26,672 nucleotides of DNA from the IMG/VR virus record IMGVR_UViG_3300038701_001932, positions 1 to 26,672 of that record. One strand, given 5' to 3'. The notes under the pieces were generated by a model that had not been told where the DNA came from, searched no databases, and was given only the letters and a program-made list of their open reading frames with translations. The position numbers and the translations under genes were made by a program. Each line of letters starts with the position of its first letter. Within the stretch, counting starts at the first letter, position 1. Source of the stretch: a virus. Positions 5,840-11,418 of this stretch are shown piece by piece.

Positions 5840-6424
5840 ATGAACATGACAGTTATCACGAACGTAGACGAAACCGTGACCATAGAGTGCAGTGCGGCAG
5901 CCTGGAACGCTCTTGCCCAGCTGGCAAAGGTCAGCGCCAGCGGCAGCCGTCCCCACCTTGCCCGTATCTGCATCCGCGCGCCCGATTGCATGGCATATGC
6001 AACGGACGGGCACCGAATGGTCGCGCTCGCGATTGACTCATTCGAACAGGACCGCGGTCATGACGACTTGTTCGCCGATCCCATCAAAGCGCCAAAGGCA
6101 AGCGGCACCGTGTCCGTGACGTGGGATGCGGAGAGAAGAGCAACACTCCGGCAGGGCGCAACGTCTGTTGACGTCACCGCGTTTTACCGCGCATCGCCCT
6201 TCCCTGATTGCGCGCGCATCCTCACCAACGCGGAGGAGGCGGAGCCAGGCATGGCGGCAGTGAACCCCAGCTACATGAAGGACGCGTCTACTTGGGTTGC
6301 GGCAGTCGCAAAAGCGGAGGGCGTAAAGACCCCAGCCATGAAAATGACGCTTTCCGAATCAGGACCCTGCACATTCGAGGCGGTGCCCGGGTTCAAAGTA
6401 ATTATCATGCCAGTGAGAACCTAG
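5840..6424 (+). CDS. Short beta sliding-clamp-like protein, 194 aa
   Basis: Three landmarks match the bacterial replication clamp (DnaN): ATDGHRMVAL at residues 54-63, SPFPDCARIL at 119-128 (compare FPDYRRVL in clamp domain 2), and a C-terminus VIIMPVRT at 187-194 like the VVMPMRL end of DnaN. NPSYMKD at 142-148 fits the NVSYVLD helix of domain 3. Cellular clamps have three domains in about 366 residues; here domain 1 and the first half of domain 3 appear to be missing. It probably tethers a DNA polymerase or other factor to DNA, but a clamp-binding decoy cannot be excluded. GAGGAG nine bases before the ATG at 5840 fixes the start over a longer frame. A strong terminator follows. Confidence 0.7.
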   Translation: MNMTVITNVDETVTIECSAAAWNALAQLAKVSASGSRPHLARICIRAPDCMAYATDGHRMVALAIDSFEQDRGHDDLFADPIKAPKASGTVSVTWDAERRATLRQGATSVDVTAFYRASPFPDCARILTNAEEAEPGMAAVNPSYMKDASTWVAAVAKAEGVKTPAMKMTLSESGPCTFEAVPGFKVIIMPVRT

Positions 6425-6450
6425 CACCTAACACCAGCAGCGCCACCTTC

Positions 6451-6476
6451 AGGGGCCCTAGCGGCCCCTTTCTTTT
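6451..6476 (+). terminator. Rho-independent terminator after the clamp-like gene
   Basis: AGGGGCC (6451-6457) pairs with GGCCCCT (6463-6469) around a CTAGC loop, followed by TTCTTTT. It lies 26 bases after the clamp-like stop and ends that transcript. Confidence 0.85.
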
Positions 6477-6659
6477 GCCCGAAATTCTCCCCTGTCCATC
6501 CCGTGTCCACCTTTGAGCGGTATTCCGTAGGGCGAGAAGCCCTCACCTTGCACCAGCTTTGTCCAGGGTTGGAGGGTAGGAACCTGTACAAGAATGGCAG
6601 TTGTCTAGGTTGTGACGAATGGATTTTGGGTGGTGTGGGGGGTGGGATGTTACTAATCC

Positions 6660-6741
6660 GCTCCTCTTCCGCTCCTCTTCCTCCCCTCCCTTCCCTTTCT
6701 CTCCTCTGCACCCCTTCTCTTCTCCTCTTCCCTCCTCTTCC
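6660..6741. repeat. Repeated decamer CTCCTCTTCC
   Basis: Four exact copies of CTCCTCTTCC: 6661-6670 and 6672-6681 (tandem, 11-base period) and 6722-6731 and 6732-6741 (tandem, 10-base period), inside a C/T-rich tract. The complementary strand reads GGAAGAGGAG. Confidence 0.7.
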
Positions 6742-6897
6742 CTTCCCCGCAGTCCTCCTAGAGCCATCACTCGAATCACCGCATACCCCTAGAGGCTCCG
6801 TAGTGGATTTGTGGGCGCTTTATGGGGTGGGCGGTATCTTGAATTAGGTTAGGGGTAGAGCTTGGCTTAGAGGGGCGTACAGGAGGATGAAAGGTTG

Positions 6898-6927
6898 GGG
6901 AGGGAGGATGGTTAGTCCGTCCCTCCC
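6898..6927. repeat. 8-bp inverted repeat downstream of a minus-strand gene
   Basis: GGGAGGGA (6898-6905) and TCCCTCCC (6920-6927), with inner GGA/TCC pairing, form a stable hairpin seven bases beyond the stop of the gene at 6935. A T run is lacking on either strand, so termination is possible but weakly supported. Confidence 0.45.
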
Positions 6928-6934
6928 GTGTTGG

Positions 6935-7192
6935 TTAGGTGCGTTCGAGAGTGATGGTGATTGGCATACCTTGCAGGGTGCAATCGTGAGGCTGTCCGGC
7001 CGCTAGGGCGTCGAGTAGGGCGCGCTCGGCGGCGTCGGTCTGTTGTGCGGCGACGCTAGACAAGGTGTAGCGGGTTGCGCGTTTATAGGCGAGCCCAGCC
7101 GCGTCCTGGATAGCGCCTCCGGCCTTGGATGCGCTGTCGGCGGCAGAAAGGAATTCCGTCTCGCCGTCGATGCTTACCTTGATCGTGTACAT
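6935..7192 (-). CDS. Hypothetical protein, 85 aa
   Basis: Unrecognised 85-residue protein on the minus strand: a beta-strand start (MYTIKVSIDGETEF), an alanine-rich helix (ASKAGGAIQDAAGLAYKR), another helix (TDAAERALLDALAAG) and a closing strand (MPITITLERT). This looks like a compact alpha/beta domain. AGGGGGAAGC lies just upstream of the ATG at 7192, which was preferred over a longer frame. A candidate promoter lies at 7260-7288. It is divergent from the tiny gene at 7400. Confidence 0.65.
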   Translation of the reverse strand: MYTIKVSIDGETEFLSAADSASKAGGAIQDAAGLAYKRATRYTLSSVAAQQTDAAERALLDALAAGQPHDCTLQGMPITITLERT

Positions 7193-7259
7193 GCTTCCCC
7201 CTCGAATGGTGGCCCGTCGTGTTGACCGGGCCGGATTGGGTGCCGATATGGCAGGACCG

Positions 7260-7288
7260 ACAATAGGCGCGTCCCATCGGCGTGTCCA
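7260..7288 (-). promoter_or_regulatory. Candidate promoter of the 6935-7192 gene
   Basis: Read on the minus strand, TGGACA (7283-7288) is separated by 17 bases from TATTGT (7260-7265). The two boxes match the sigma-70 consensus at 5/6 and 4/6 positions. The partial palindromic operator at 7299-7314 lies just upstream of the -35. Confidence 0.4.
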
Positions 7289-7298
7289 CACTTTTCTG

Positions 7299-7314
7299 GC
7301 GTACGTATGTAACG
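7299..7314. promoter_or_regulatory. Partial copy of the CGTTAC-N4-GTAACG operator
   Basis: GTAACG at 7309-7314 is an exact half-site. The left arm, GCGTAC, matches only TAC of CGTTAC. It lies in the divergent gap between genes at 6935-7192 and 7400, the kind of position where the two perfect copies also occur. Confidence 0.35.
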
Positions 7315-7399
7315 CGAAAAAGCCTTGCATGACGGCGTGACTAGGTGTCACTGTCCGGGGTGTCGGCGGCATGGGGTCGCCTGAGAGGAGGCGGCAGGA

Positions 7400-7567
7400 A
7401 TGACTCGGGCCGAATTGCTCGAACGGATAATCGCCCGCGCGGCTGAGGCGGAGGACTTGCTCGCCAGTGGTCGGCGTCTGACCGATCACGAGCGGCAGCG
7501 CGCCGAAGCGGCAATTGAGAGGGCGCTACGCGCTATTACGGATGATTCGGTAGGGACGCACGCCTAA
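7400..7567 (+). CDS. Small helical protein, 55 aa
   Basis: A 55-residue gene with a very good ribosome binding site (GAGAGGAGG, eight bases before the ATG). The product is almost wholly helical and highly charged: two amphipathic helices (AELLERIIARAAEAEDLL and ERQRAEAAIERALRAI) joined by a short turn. It has no recognised family. It could be a helical-hairpin regulator or an accessory partner. The perfect operator copy at 7569-7584 starts two bases after its stop. Confidence 0.65.
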   Translation: MTRAELLERIIARAAEAEDLLASGRRLTDHERQRAEAAIERALRAITDDSVGTHA

Positions 7568-7568
7568 C

Positions 7569-7584
7569 CGTTACAAGCGTAACG
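7569..7584. promoter_or_regulatory. Palindromic operator CGTTAC-AAGC-GTAACG
   Basis: A perfect 6-4-6 inverted repeat in the gap between the genes at 7400 and 7665, starting two bases after a stop codon. The same 6-4-6 arms recur exactly at 10744-10759. It is probably a dimeric regulator site controlling the 7665 cassette. Confidence 0.6.
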
Positions 7585-7594
7585 CATAAACCCA

Positions 7595-7615
7595 TTGCAC
7601 AGAATCACGAACTAG
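7595..7615 (+). promoter_or_regulatory. TTGCAC-CACGAAC element, copy 2
   Basis: TTGCAC (7595-7600) and CACGAAC (7606-7612) followed by TAG, 70 bases before the ATG at 7665. Spacing and distance match copy 1 at 5496-5517. It lies just downstream of the operator at 7569-7584. Confidence 0.45.
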
Positions 7616-7664
7616 ACGAGAGTCACCAGACCGGCGCATCCCGCGCCCTAGAGGAGCAAAAAGC

Positions 7665-8012
7665 ATGAACATTTACGATTTCGACCGGCCTATCGCGGAA
7701 CTCGACATCGACGTGCCCGCGTGGATCAAGCAGGACATCACCGGCGCCGACGTGGCCGCTATCTGTCAGGGCGGATGCGCGTCCGGTGCCTACATGCCGG
7801 CCGTTACGTATCACTCCGCACTGACCACGATGGGCGAGCACGGTGACGACGTGCTCCAGTTCATCGAGGACAGCATGGGCGAGCTGCCGACCCCGCCCGA
7901 GGGCGTCTCGTGGTCCGGGCTGGCGTGCCACTACCTGAGCACGGCCGTCGAGCTTTGGGCATCGTCCGTCGAGGATGAGGCCGAGCAGGAACTGGCAGAC
8001 CGCGCAGCCTGA
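7665..8012 (+). CDS. Hypothetical phage protein, 115 aa
   Basis: A 115-residue acidic protein. The central block ICQGGCASGAYMPAVTYHSA, followed by MGEHGDDVLQFIED and a W-rich segment (GVSWSGLACHYLSTAVELWAS), looks like a conserved phage family that I have no reliable function for. GAGGAG lies ten bases before the ATG. It starts a run of small accessory genes to 10246 and lies downstream of both the palindromic operator and the TTGCAC element. A UUCG-loop hairpin follows its stop. Confidence 0.75.
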   Translation: MNIYDFDRPIAELDIDVPAWIKQDITGADVAAICQGGCASGAYMPAVTYHSALTTMGEHGDDVLQFIEDSMGELPTPPEGVSWSGLACHYLSTAVELWASSVEDEAEQELADRAA

Positions 8013-8021
8013 ACCCATTAC

Positions 8022-8037
8022 GCGCCCTTCGGGGCGC
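8022..8037 (+). promoter_or_regulatory. UUCG-tetraloop hairpin between two genes
   Basis: GCGCCC (8022-8027) and GGGCGC (8032-8037) enclose a TTCG tetraloop, an exceptionally stable RNA hairpin. No T run follows and the ribosome binding site of the next gene begins seven bases later, so it is more likely an mRNA-stability or processing structure than a terminator. Confidence 0.55.
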
Positions 8038-8055
8038 TTACCCGAGGAGGGACGC

Positions 8056-8259
8056 ATGATCGCAATCGGCACGAAGTACAAGAACCGCAAGGGCCAGACG
8101 TGCACCGTCACGGACATTCACACGACGACGAACACGGCAGGCGAGGTAGTGCGTGTGCGCTATGTCGCGGCACACGAGTTCTGCGGGCAGAACATCACGG
8201 AGCGTGACATCCCGGAGACCACGATTCTGCGTGCCCTGGATCAAAACCCGATCAATTGA
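8056..8259 (+). CDS. Hypothetical protein, small beta-rich, 67 aa
   Basis: A 67-residue protein with the pattern IGTKYKNRKGQTCTVTDIHTT and then VVRVRYVAAHEF. This is typical of a small SH3-like barrel that reads as a strand-turn-strand from the first residues. No recognised function. GAGGAGG is five bases before the ATG at 8056, which was preferred to an upstream in-frame start. The upstream UUCG hairpin and a downstream GC-rich hairpin flank it. Confidence 0.7.
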   Translation: MIAIGTKYKNRKGQTCTVTDIHTTTNTAGEVVRVRYVAAHEFCGQNITERDIPETTILRALDQNPIN

Positions 8260-8274
8260 CAAGGCGTTGATTCT

Positions 8275-8304
8275 GCGCGCGTTCTCGCATTAAGAGCGCG
8301 CGCG
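8275..8304 (+). promoter_or_regulatory. GC-rich intergenic hairpin
   Basis: Alternating GC arms (CGCGCG at 8276-8281 and at 8297-8302) can pair around a 15-base loop. It follows TTGACA at the previous stop and precedes the GGGAGGAAG ribosome binding site. No T run, so an mRNA structure rather than a terminator. Confidence 0.35.
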
Positions 8305-8320
8305 GATCAAGGGAGGAAGT

Positions 8321-8644
8321 ATGGACGTGACTATCATTGACGACGGACAGCACTGCTGGGCCGTGGAGACGGAAGAACTCATGCACGCGCTCGAAACGCT
8401 CGGGTGGCATCGGTACGGGCGAACGCTGGTCGAGGAGCCAGAATATCAGGCGGATAATCCGCACACTGATTCCGCACGCGCATATAACGATCTGTGTGGC
8501 GAACTGTCGGAACTCATGGGCCCGACCACGGGGCACGGATATGACGACATCCGCGCCGCGTACCCCGACGCTGGCGAGATGAGTTATTCCCCGGCCGACG
8601 GACCGGGCATGTGGCGTATGACAGGGGAGGGACAGCAATGCTGA
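8321..8644 (+). CDS. Hypothetical protein, 107 aa
   Basis: Unrecognised 107-residue acidic protein. The first strand (MDVTIIDDGQHCW) is followed by a helix (TEELMHALETLGWH) and a longer polar C-terminal half ending with MWRMTGEGQQC. GGGAGG lies about six bases before the ATG. It overlaps the next gene by seven bases. Confidence 0.7.
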   Translation: MDVTIIDDGQHCWAVETEELMHALETLGWHRYGRTLVEEPEYQADNPHTDSARAYNDLCGELSELMGPTTGHGYDDIRAAYPDAGEMSYSPADGPGMWRMTGEGQQC

Positions 8645-8817
8645 AGCCTTACCTTGCAACTCCGACCGGCCGCGTCATGCGGCCCCGAGAATTCCGCGCC
8701 ACGCTCAAGGCACTGCGCGCCCGCCGCATCGTCTGCCGTGGCTCCGGTCTCCGCACTCCCGAGGCCCGCCGCGCTGCGCCTGACGTGCATGAGCGATTCG
8801 CGGAGGCCGGCCGGTGA
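8638..8817 (+). CDS. Small basic protein, 59 aa
   Basis: A 59-residue, strongly arginine-rich protein (REFRATLKALRARRIVCRG). GGGGAGG seven bases before the ATG at 8638 fixes the start within the upstream gene's end. Its stop overlaps the GTG start of the next gene (GTGA). The charge pattern fits nucleic-acid binding, but no motif is recognised. Confidence 0.65.
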   Translation: MLKPYLATPTGRVMRPREFRATLKALRARRIVCRGSGLRTPEARRAAPDVHERFAEAGR

Positions 8818-9254
8818 GCGCCCTCAACAAATTGCGTCGAGCACTCAGAGAGGCGCGTAACTCTGACATGCGCTGGCCTGGCTTGTACGACATTCAAAGC
8901 GATTTGGAAGACGTGATCCGTGTCATGGAATCCGCTAATGCAACCGGGGCCCCGATCCGCTGGCGTCCCGCAAGCGAACCCGTGGACACGGAGCGCGCCT
9001 CCGTGCATTACGGAATGGTCCTTGCCTACTCGCCCACCACGGGCGAGCTGGGGCCGTTGGAGCCTCACGCATTCCAAGGGGTGACGCTGGCTCCCGTGAC
9101 GCGCGGGGAGGTCGAATGGTGGGCATACATGGACGAGATACCCGTACCATTCCCGCCAGCGCCCGGAATGCTCCACGGAATCGGGTTCCGAGCGGAGCAC
9201 TACGCACCGGCCTTCTTGGCTCGAATCCGGCGCGCTCAATCGTCTGAACTGTGA
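8814..9254 (+). CDS. Hypothetical protein, 146 aa
   Basis: Unrecognised 146-residue protein with a basic helical N-terminus (LNKLRRALREARNS) and a C-terminal region rich in proline, tryptophan and glycine (EVEWWAYMDEIPVPFPPAPG). The GTG start overlaps the previous stop. Its length and structured look suggest a folded accessory protein rather than an artefact. Confidence 0.7.
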   Translation: MSALNKLRRALREARNSDMRWPGLYDIQSDLEDVIRVMESANATGAPIRWRPASEPVDTERASVHYGMVLAYSPTTGELGPLEPHAFQGVTLAPVTRGEVEWWAYMDEIPVPFPPAPGMLHGIGFRAEHYAPAFLARIRRAQSSEL

Positions 9255-9298
9255 AAGAGAATGGACAGCCATTCTACCAAAGCCGAGGAGAATCAACC

Positions 9299-9550
9299 AT
9301 GTATACGCTTTTTGACACATTCAATCAGAAGCCTCTGAGCAAGCATCGCACGATCCTCGCAGCCGTCCGGCGCGCGCGGCGACTGAATCGTGCGGTCCAG
9401 GCTCGACACGGCAGCGCCAGCTATATCCCCTGGACCGTGCTCGATCACGATGGCGGAGACATCAACCGATCCCCGATGCTCTGGGACAGCTTGCATCCCG
9501 AATGGGAATGCCTGTCGGACGCAATAGATCAGGTGGCGAGGGAGGCTTGA
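9299..9550 (+). CDS. Hypothetical protein, 83 aa
   Basis: An 83-residue basic protein with an opening strand (MYTLFDTFNQ) and an arginine-rich helix (TILAAVRRARRLNRAVQA), then a W-D-rich tail. GAGGAG is eight bases before the ATG at 9299, which was preferred to a longer frame. It closely resembles the 49-residue gene that follows in its first residues (MYTLTLFYT), suggesting local duplication or shared domain type. Confidence 0.7.
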   Translation: MYTLFDTFNQKPLSKHRTILAAVRRARRLNRAVQARHGSASYIPWTVLDHDGGDINRSPMLWDSLHPEWECLSDAIDQVAREA

Positions 9551-9553
9551 GCC

Positions 9554-9703
9554 ATGTACACGCTCACTCTGTTCTACACGTCCGGCCCAATGGCTGGCTT
9601 CCACGGCAAACTCCGCACCCCGTTCACGGTCCCCGTGGGCGCTCGCGGACACTGCCCGAACGGTGGCCGGTACGTCGTGACGGCACGTCGGCAGATTCAT
9701 TGA
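9554..9703 (+). CDS. Small protein, 49 aa
   Basis: A 49-residue frame beginning three bases after the preceding stop, with GGGAGG upstream. The product starts MYTLTLFYTSGPMAG and ends in a basic ARRQIH tail. The MYT start with an aromatic strand matches its neighbours at 9299 and 6935 in style. No function is recognised. The call rests on the ribosome binding site, position and protein-like composition. Confidence 0.55.
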   Translation: MYTLTLFYTSGPMAGFHGKLRTPFTVPVGARGHCPNGGRYVVTARRQIH

Positions 9704-9766
9704 TCCGATTGACCGTCACTTGACCGGATGGAATAGATCTGAATCAGGCTTGACGCCTTGGAATAG
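9700..9766 (+). repeat. Cluster of TTGA(C/T)C and GAATAG repeats
   Basis: TTGATCC (9700-9706), TTGACCG (9709-9715), TTGACCGG (9720-9727) and TTGACG (about 9750) occur within 60 bases. Two of them are followed at equal spacing by GAATAG. The cluster lies just before the ribosome binding site of the gene at 9783. It may hold a promoter or binding-site array. Confidence 0.4.
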
Positions 9767-9782
9767 TTGAGGAGTGAGAGGA

Positions 9783-9980
9783 ATGAGCTTCTATCTGAAA
9801 GAGGAGCGCGCGGAGCGAGTGTTCTACCCCGTGCGAGGGTGCGGGGCGATGGAATGCCCGCGTGCTAGGGAATGCCTGCGTGCGGCAGACGTGGCAGGCG
9901 AACCGATGAGCGAGACGGCCGAGACGTTGTGTCAACTGGGAATCATCCCCGCCTATGTCCCGAGGAGGGTGTATCAGTGA
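9783..9980 (+). CDS. Cysteine-containing hypothetical protein, 65 aa
   Basis: A 65-residue protein with four cysteines: CGAMEC (20-25), CLRAAD (31) and TLCQLG (49). The short spacing of the first three could bind a metal or iron-sulfur cluster, as in small WhiB-like or zinc-knuckle proteins, but this is inference. The ATG at 9783 is eight bases after GAGGAG. Its stop overlaps the GTG of the next gene (GTGA). Confidence 0.65.
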   Translation: MSFYLKEERAERVFYPVRGCGAMECPRARECLRAADVAGEPMSETAETLCQLGIIPAYVPRRVYQ

Positions 9981-10246
9981 GCCTATGGCCTTGCCCCGAA
10001 GTTTGGGCGGACACCTATGCAGAGATAGCCGACGACAGGCTAGCGATTCACTTGCAGGGTATCCGCTCAATCTATAACCGGCCGGCTGGCGAAACCGTCG
10101 AAAGTCTCCGCGCAGCAATTGACGCGCTTGCTGATGACGAATGCGAGGACTACTGGCAGCCCACCGAAGGAAACGCGCGGCGGGCGCTTGTCTCGCTAGT
10201 GAGGCTGGCCGAGATGCGCCCTGATGCAATCTGGCAGGGCGACTAG
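9977..10246 (+). CDS. Hypothetical protein, 89 aa
   Basis: An 89-residue acidic helical protein (EVWADTYAEIADDRLAIHLQGI, split here by function unknown; later VESLRAAIDALADDECEDYW). GTG at 9977 follows a GAGGAGGG ribosome binding site and overlaps the previous stop; a longer upstream frame is the shadow of that gene. It converges with the terminase small subunit gene: the two stops share CTAG at 10243-10246. Confidence 0.65.
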   Translation: MSLWPCPEVWADTYAEIADDRLAIHLQGIRSIYNRPAGETVESLRAAIDALADDECEDYWQPTEGNARRALVSLVRLAEMRPDAIWQGD

Positions 10247-10704
10247 TGAACGGACGGACGGTCCTCGGTGGTCCCTTGGCTTCCGAGGATTGCTCGCAAC
10301 TTTTCTTCAAGCTCCTGCCGAATTTCGGAGGCTTCTCGCGTGTCCCTGACTTCCAGAATGTCCGTGAACATGCCCGCAGTTTTGCCCAGAAGCTCGCAGG
10401 CTTTGATCTGCGTATTCATGGGGCGCCCGGTGTCCATGTTCTCGACAACCTCGCGGAGCTTCCCTGCCACGAGTTCAGCGTCGGTCATGAATCGACGCTT
10501 AGACTCAATCTCAAGGTCACGCATTCCATCCTCGACAATCCTGGACACACGAGGATCAGCGCGCAGGCGGGAGGCTTTCTCGTTGACCGACTTGTCGGTG
10601 TACCCGTCCGCATCGTATGCCTCGCGGTATGCCTCCTGCTGGCTCTTACCTTCGAGCAGCAGACGGGCGAAGTGTCGAGCCTTGGGGGAAAGTTCGCGAG
10701 CCAT
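10243..10704 (-). CDS. terS: Terminase small subunit
   Basis: The N-terminus is a typical small-terminase helix-turn-helix: LSPKARHFARLLLEGKSQQE (5-24), then EAYREAYDA and KASRLRADPRVSRIVEDG (residues about 43-60). The region LVAGKLREVVENMDTG and then KACELLGKTAGMFTD (101-115) is also characteristic of the family. A charged oligomerisation tail follows. It recognises phage DNA and delivers the ATPase/nuclease large subunit to it for packaging. Here it is alone on the minus strand, away from the virion genes; no large subunit is in the window. The ATG at 10704 with AGGTG upstream was preferred to a longer frame. Its promoter is at 10734-10763. Confidence 0.85.
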   Translation of the reverse strand: MARELSPKARHFARLLLEGKSQQEAYREAYDADGYTDKSVNEKASRLRADPRVSRIVEDGMRDLEIESKRRFMTDAELVAGKLREVVENMDTGRPMNTQIKACELLGKTAGMFTDILEVRDTREASEIRQELEEKLRAILGSQGTTEDRPSVH

Positions 10705-10733
10705 GAGGACACCTGTACAAATCAACAGGGTCA

Positions 10734-10763
10734 ATTCTAGGTGCGTTACATATGTAACGTCAA
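10734..10763 (-). promoter_or_regulatory. Strong sigma-70-type promoter of terS
   Basis: On the minus strand TTGACG (10758-10763) and TAGAAT (10734-10739) are each 5/6 matches to consensus, separated by 18 bases. The start point would lie about 20 bases before the ATG at 10704. The palindrome at 10744-10759 fills the spacer and overlaps the -35. Confidence 0.7.
10744..10759. promoter_or_regulatory. 16-bp palindromic operator CGTTACATATGTAACG
   Basis: A perfect 16-bp palindrome between the -35 and -10 of the terS promoter, the classic position for repression. It has the same 6-4-6 arms as the site at 7569-7584. It also lies in the gap before the divergent plus-strand gene at 10837, so it may control both directions. 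Confidence 0.75.
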
Positions 10764-10836
10764 ATGCGCTTGTGCAATTGTGCGCGAGCGGTGAAGATAG
10801 ACACATGCCGCATGGTGCGGCGAGGAGGAAGTTTTG

Positions 10837-11418
10837 ATGAAACCCGAAGAAATCAGAGACGACATCCCCGAGGACGTGCGGGAGGCACTGGCATCCATTA
10901 TAGCTGGATTGCCTTGTGCTCCGGGCAGCGTGCTTGCACAAATTCAAGACGCCATCCGCAAACGCCCCGCCACCGTCATCATCCCCCGCGCCGAGATTCC
11001 GGCGCCGCTGACGGAGGTGCCGGAGTCGGGCGAGGTGTGGGTGCTGATCGTCGACCCCTACATGCAGCAGCCGTCAAAAGTGAGCGGCGACACTGCGGCG
11101 CAAGCCGTCGAAAACCGCATCGCCTACGCCACCGAAGCCGACGCCCAGCGCGCCCTTGACGCCATGATGGCGCGGGAGCCGGTGGAGGCAGAAGCGAAGG
11201 CCGACGGCCTCTCCGGCCTCATCCCGTGGGCGGACCTGGACCCTGTGTGGAAATGGGCGGCGATGGATTCGGACGGGTTTTGGTACGTCTACGAAAAAGA
11301 GCCCAAGGCAGAGGGCGAATCTTGGGGGTCTAGTGGTGACTCCACCGTCCTCCCTATCCCCGACGGCGCCCCCGTCCCTTGGACCGAAACCAAGGTCCGC
11401 CGACCGGAGGGTGTGTGA
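10837..11418 (+). CDS. Hypothetical protein, 193 aa
   Basis: First gene of the coupled plus-strand operon to 15808. The N-terminal third is acidic-helical; the middle (EVWVLIVDPYMQQP, 60-73) is a folded segment; the C-terminal part is rich in tryptophan and aspartate (WADLDPVWKWAAMDSDGFWYV, split by GSS turns). This kind of W-rich tail is common in phage proteins of unknown function. GAGGAGG lies upstream; the ATG at 10837 was preferred to the TTG three bases earlier. It shares a divergent promoter region with terS. Confidence 0.7.
   Translation: MKPEEIRDDIPEDVREALASIIAGLPCAPGSVLAQIQDAIRKRPATVIIPRAEIPAPLTEVPESGEVWVLIVDPYMQQPSKVSGDTAAQAVENRIAYATEADAQRALDAMMAREPVEAEAKADGLSGLIPWADLDPVWKWAAMDSDGFWYVYEKEPKAEGESWGSSGDSTVLPIPDGAPVPWTETKVRRPEGV

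Larger units (their letters stand above)
6477..6934. other. Non-coding region with G-rich and polypyrimidine tracts
   Basis: About 460 bases without a credible gene. A G-rich run with GGGTGGTGT and six consecutive G residues (about 6628-6646) is followed by a roughly 100-base, nearly pure C/T tract (6659-6758). An open frame across it (about 6503-6847) has no ribosome binding site and is low complexity. A further inverted repeat lies at 6898-6927. Such tracts can melt easily or form triplex DNA, so an origin or transcription-arrest role is possible. Confidence 0.5.
7193..7399. other. Divergent intergenic region
   Basis: 207 bases separating a minus-strand gene from a plus-strand gene. It carries the candidate promoter at 7260-7288, the partial operator at 7299-7314 and a second small dyad, GTGAC (7337-7341) and GTCAC (7347-7351), with a TAGGT spacer. 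No gene is supported in it. Confidence 0.5.

Noticed and set aside
6624-6650. Three-tetrad G-quadruplex
   Set aside because: Only three separate G runs of three or more are present, one being an unbroken six, so a classic motif is not met.
6503-6847. 114-codon frame across the polypyrimidine tract
   Set aside because: No ribosome binding site, low-complexity Pro/Leu/Ser-rich product and a clear terminator just upstream; treated as non-coding.
8649-9320. 223-codon minus-strand frame
   Set aside because: Overlaps three plus-strand genes that have clear starts and coupling; composition is typical of a shadow.
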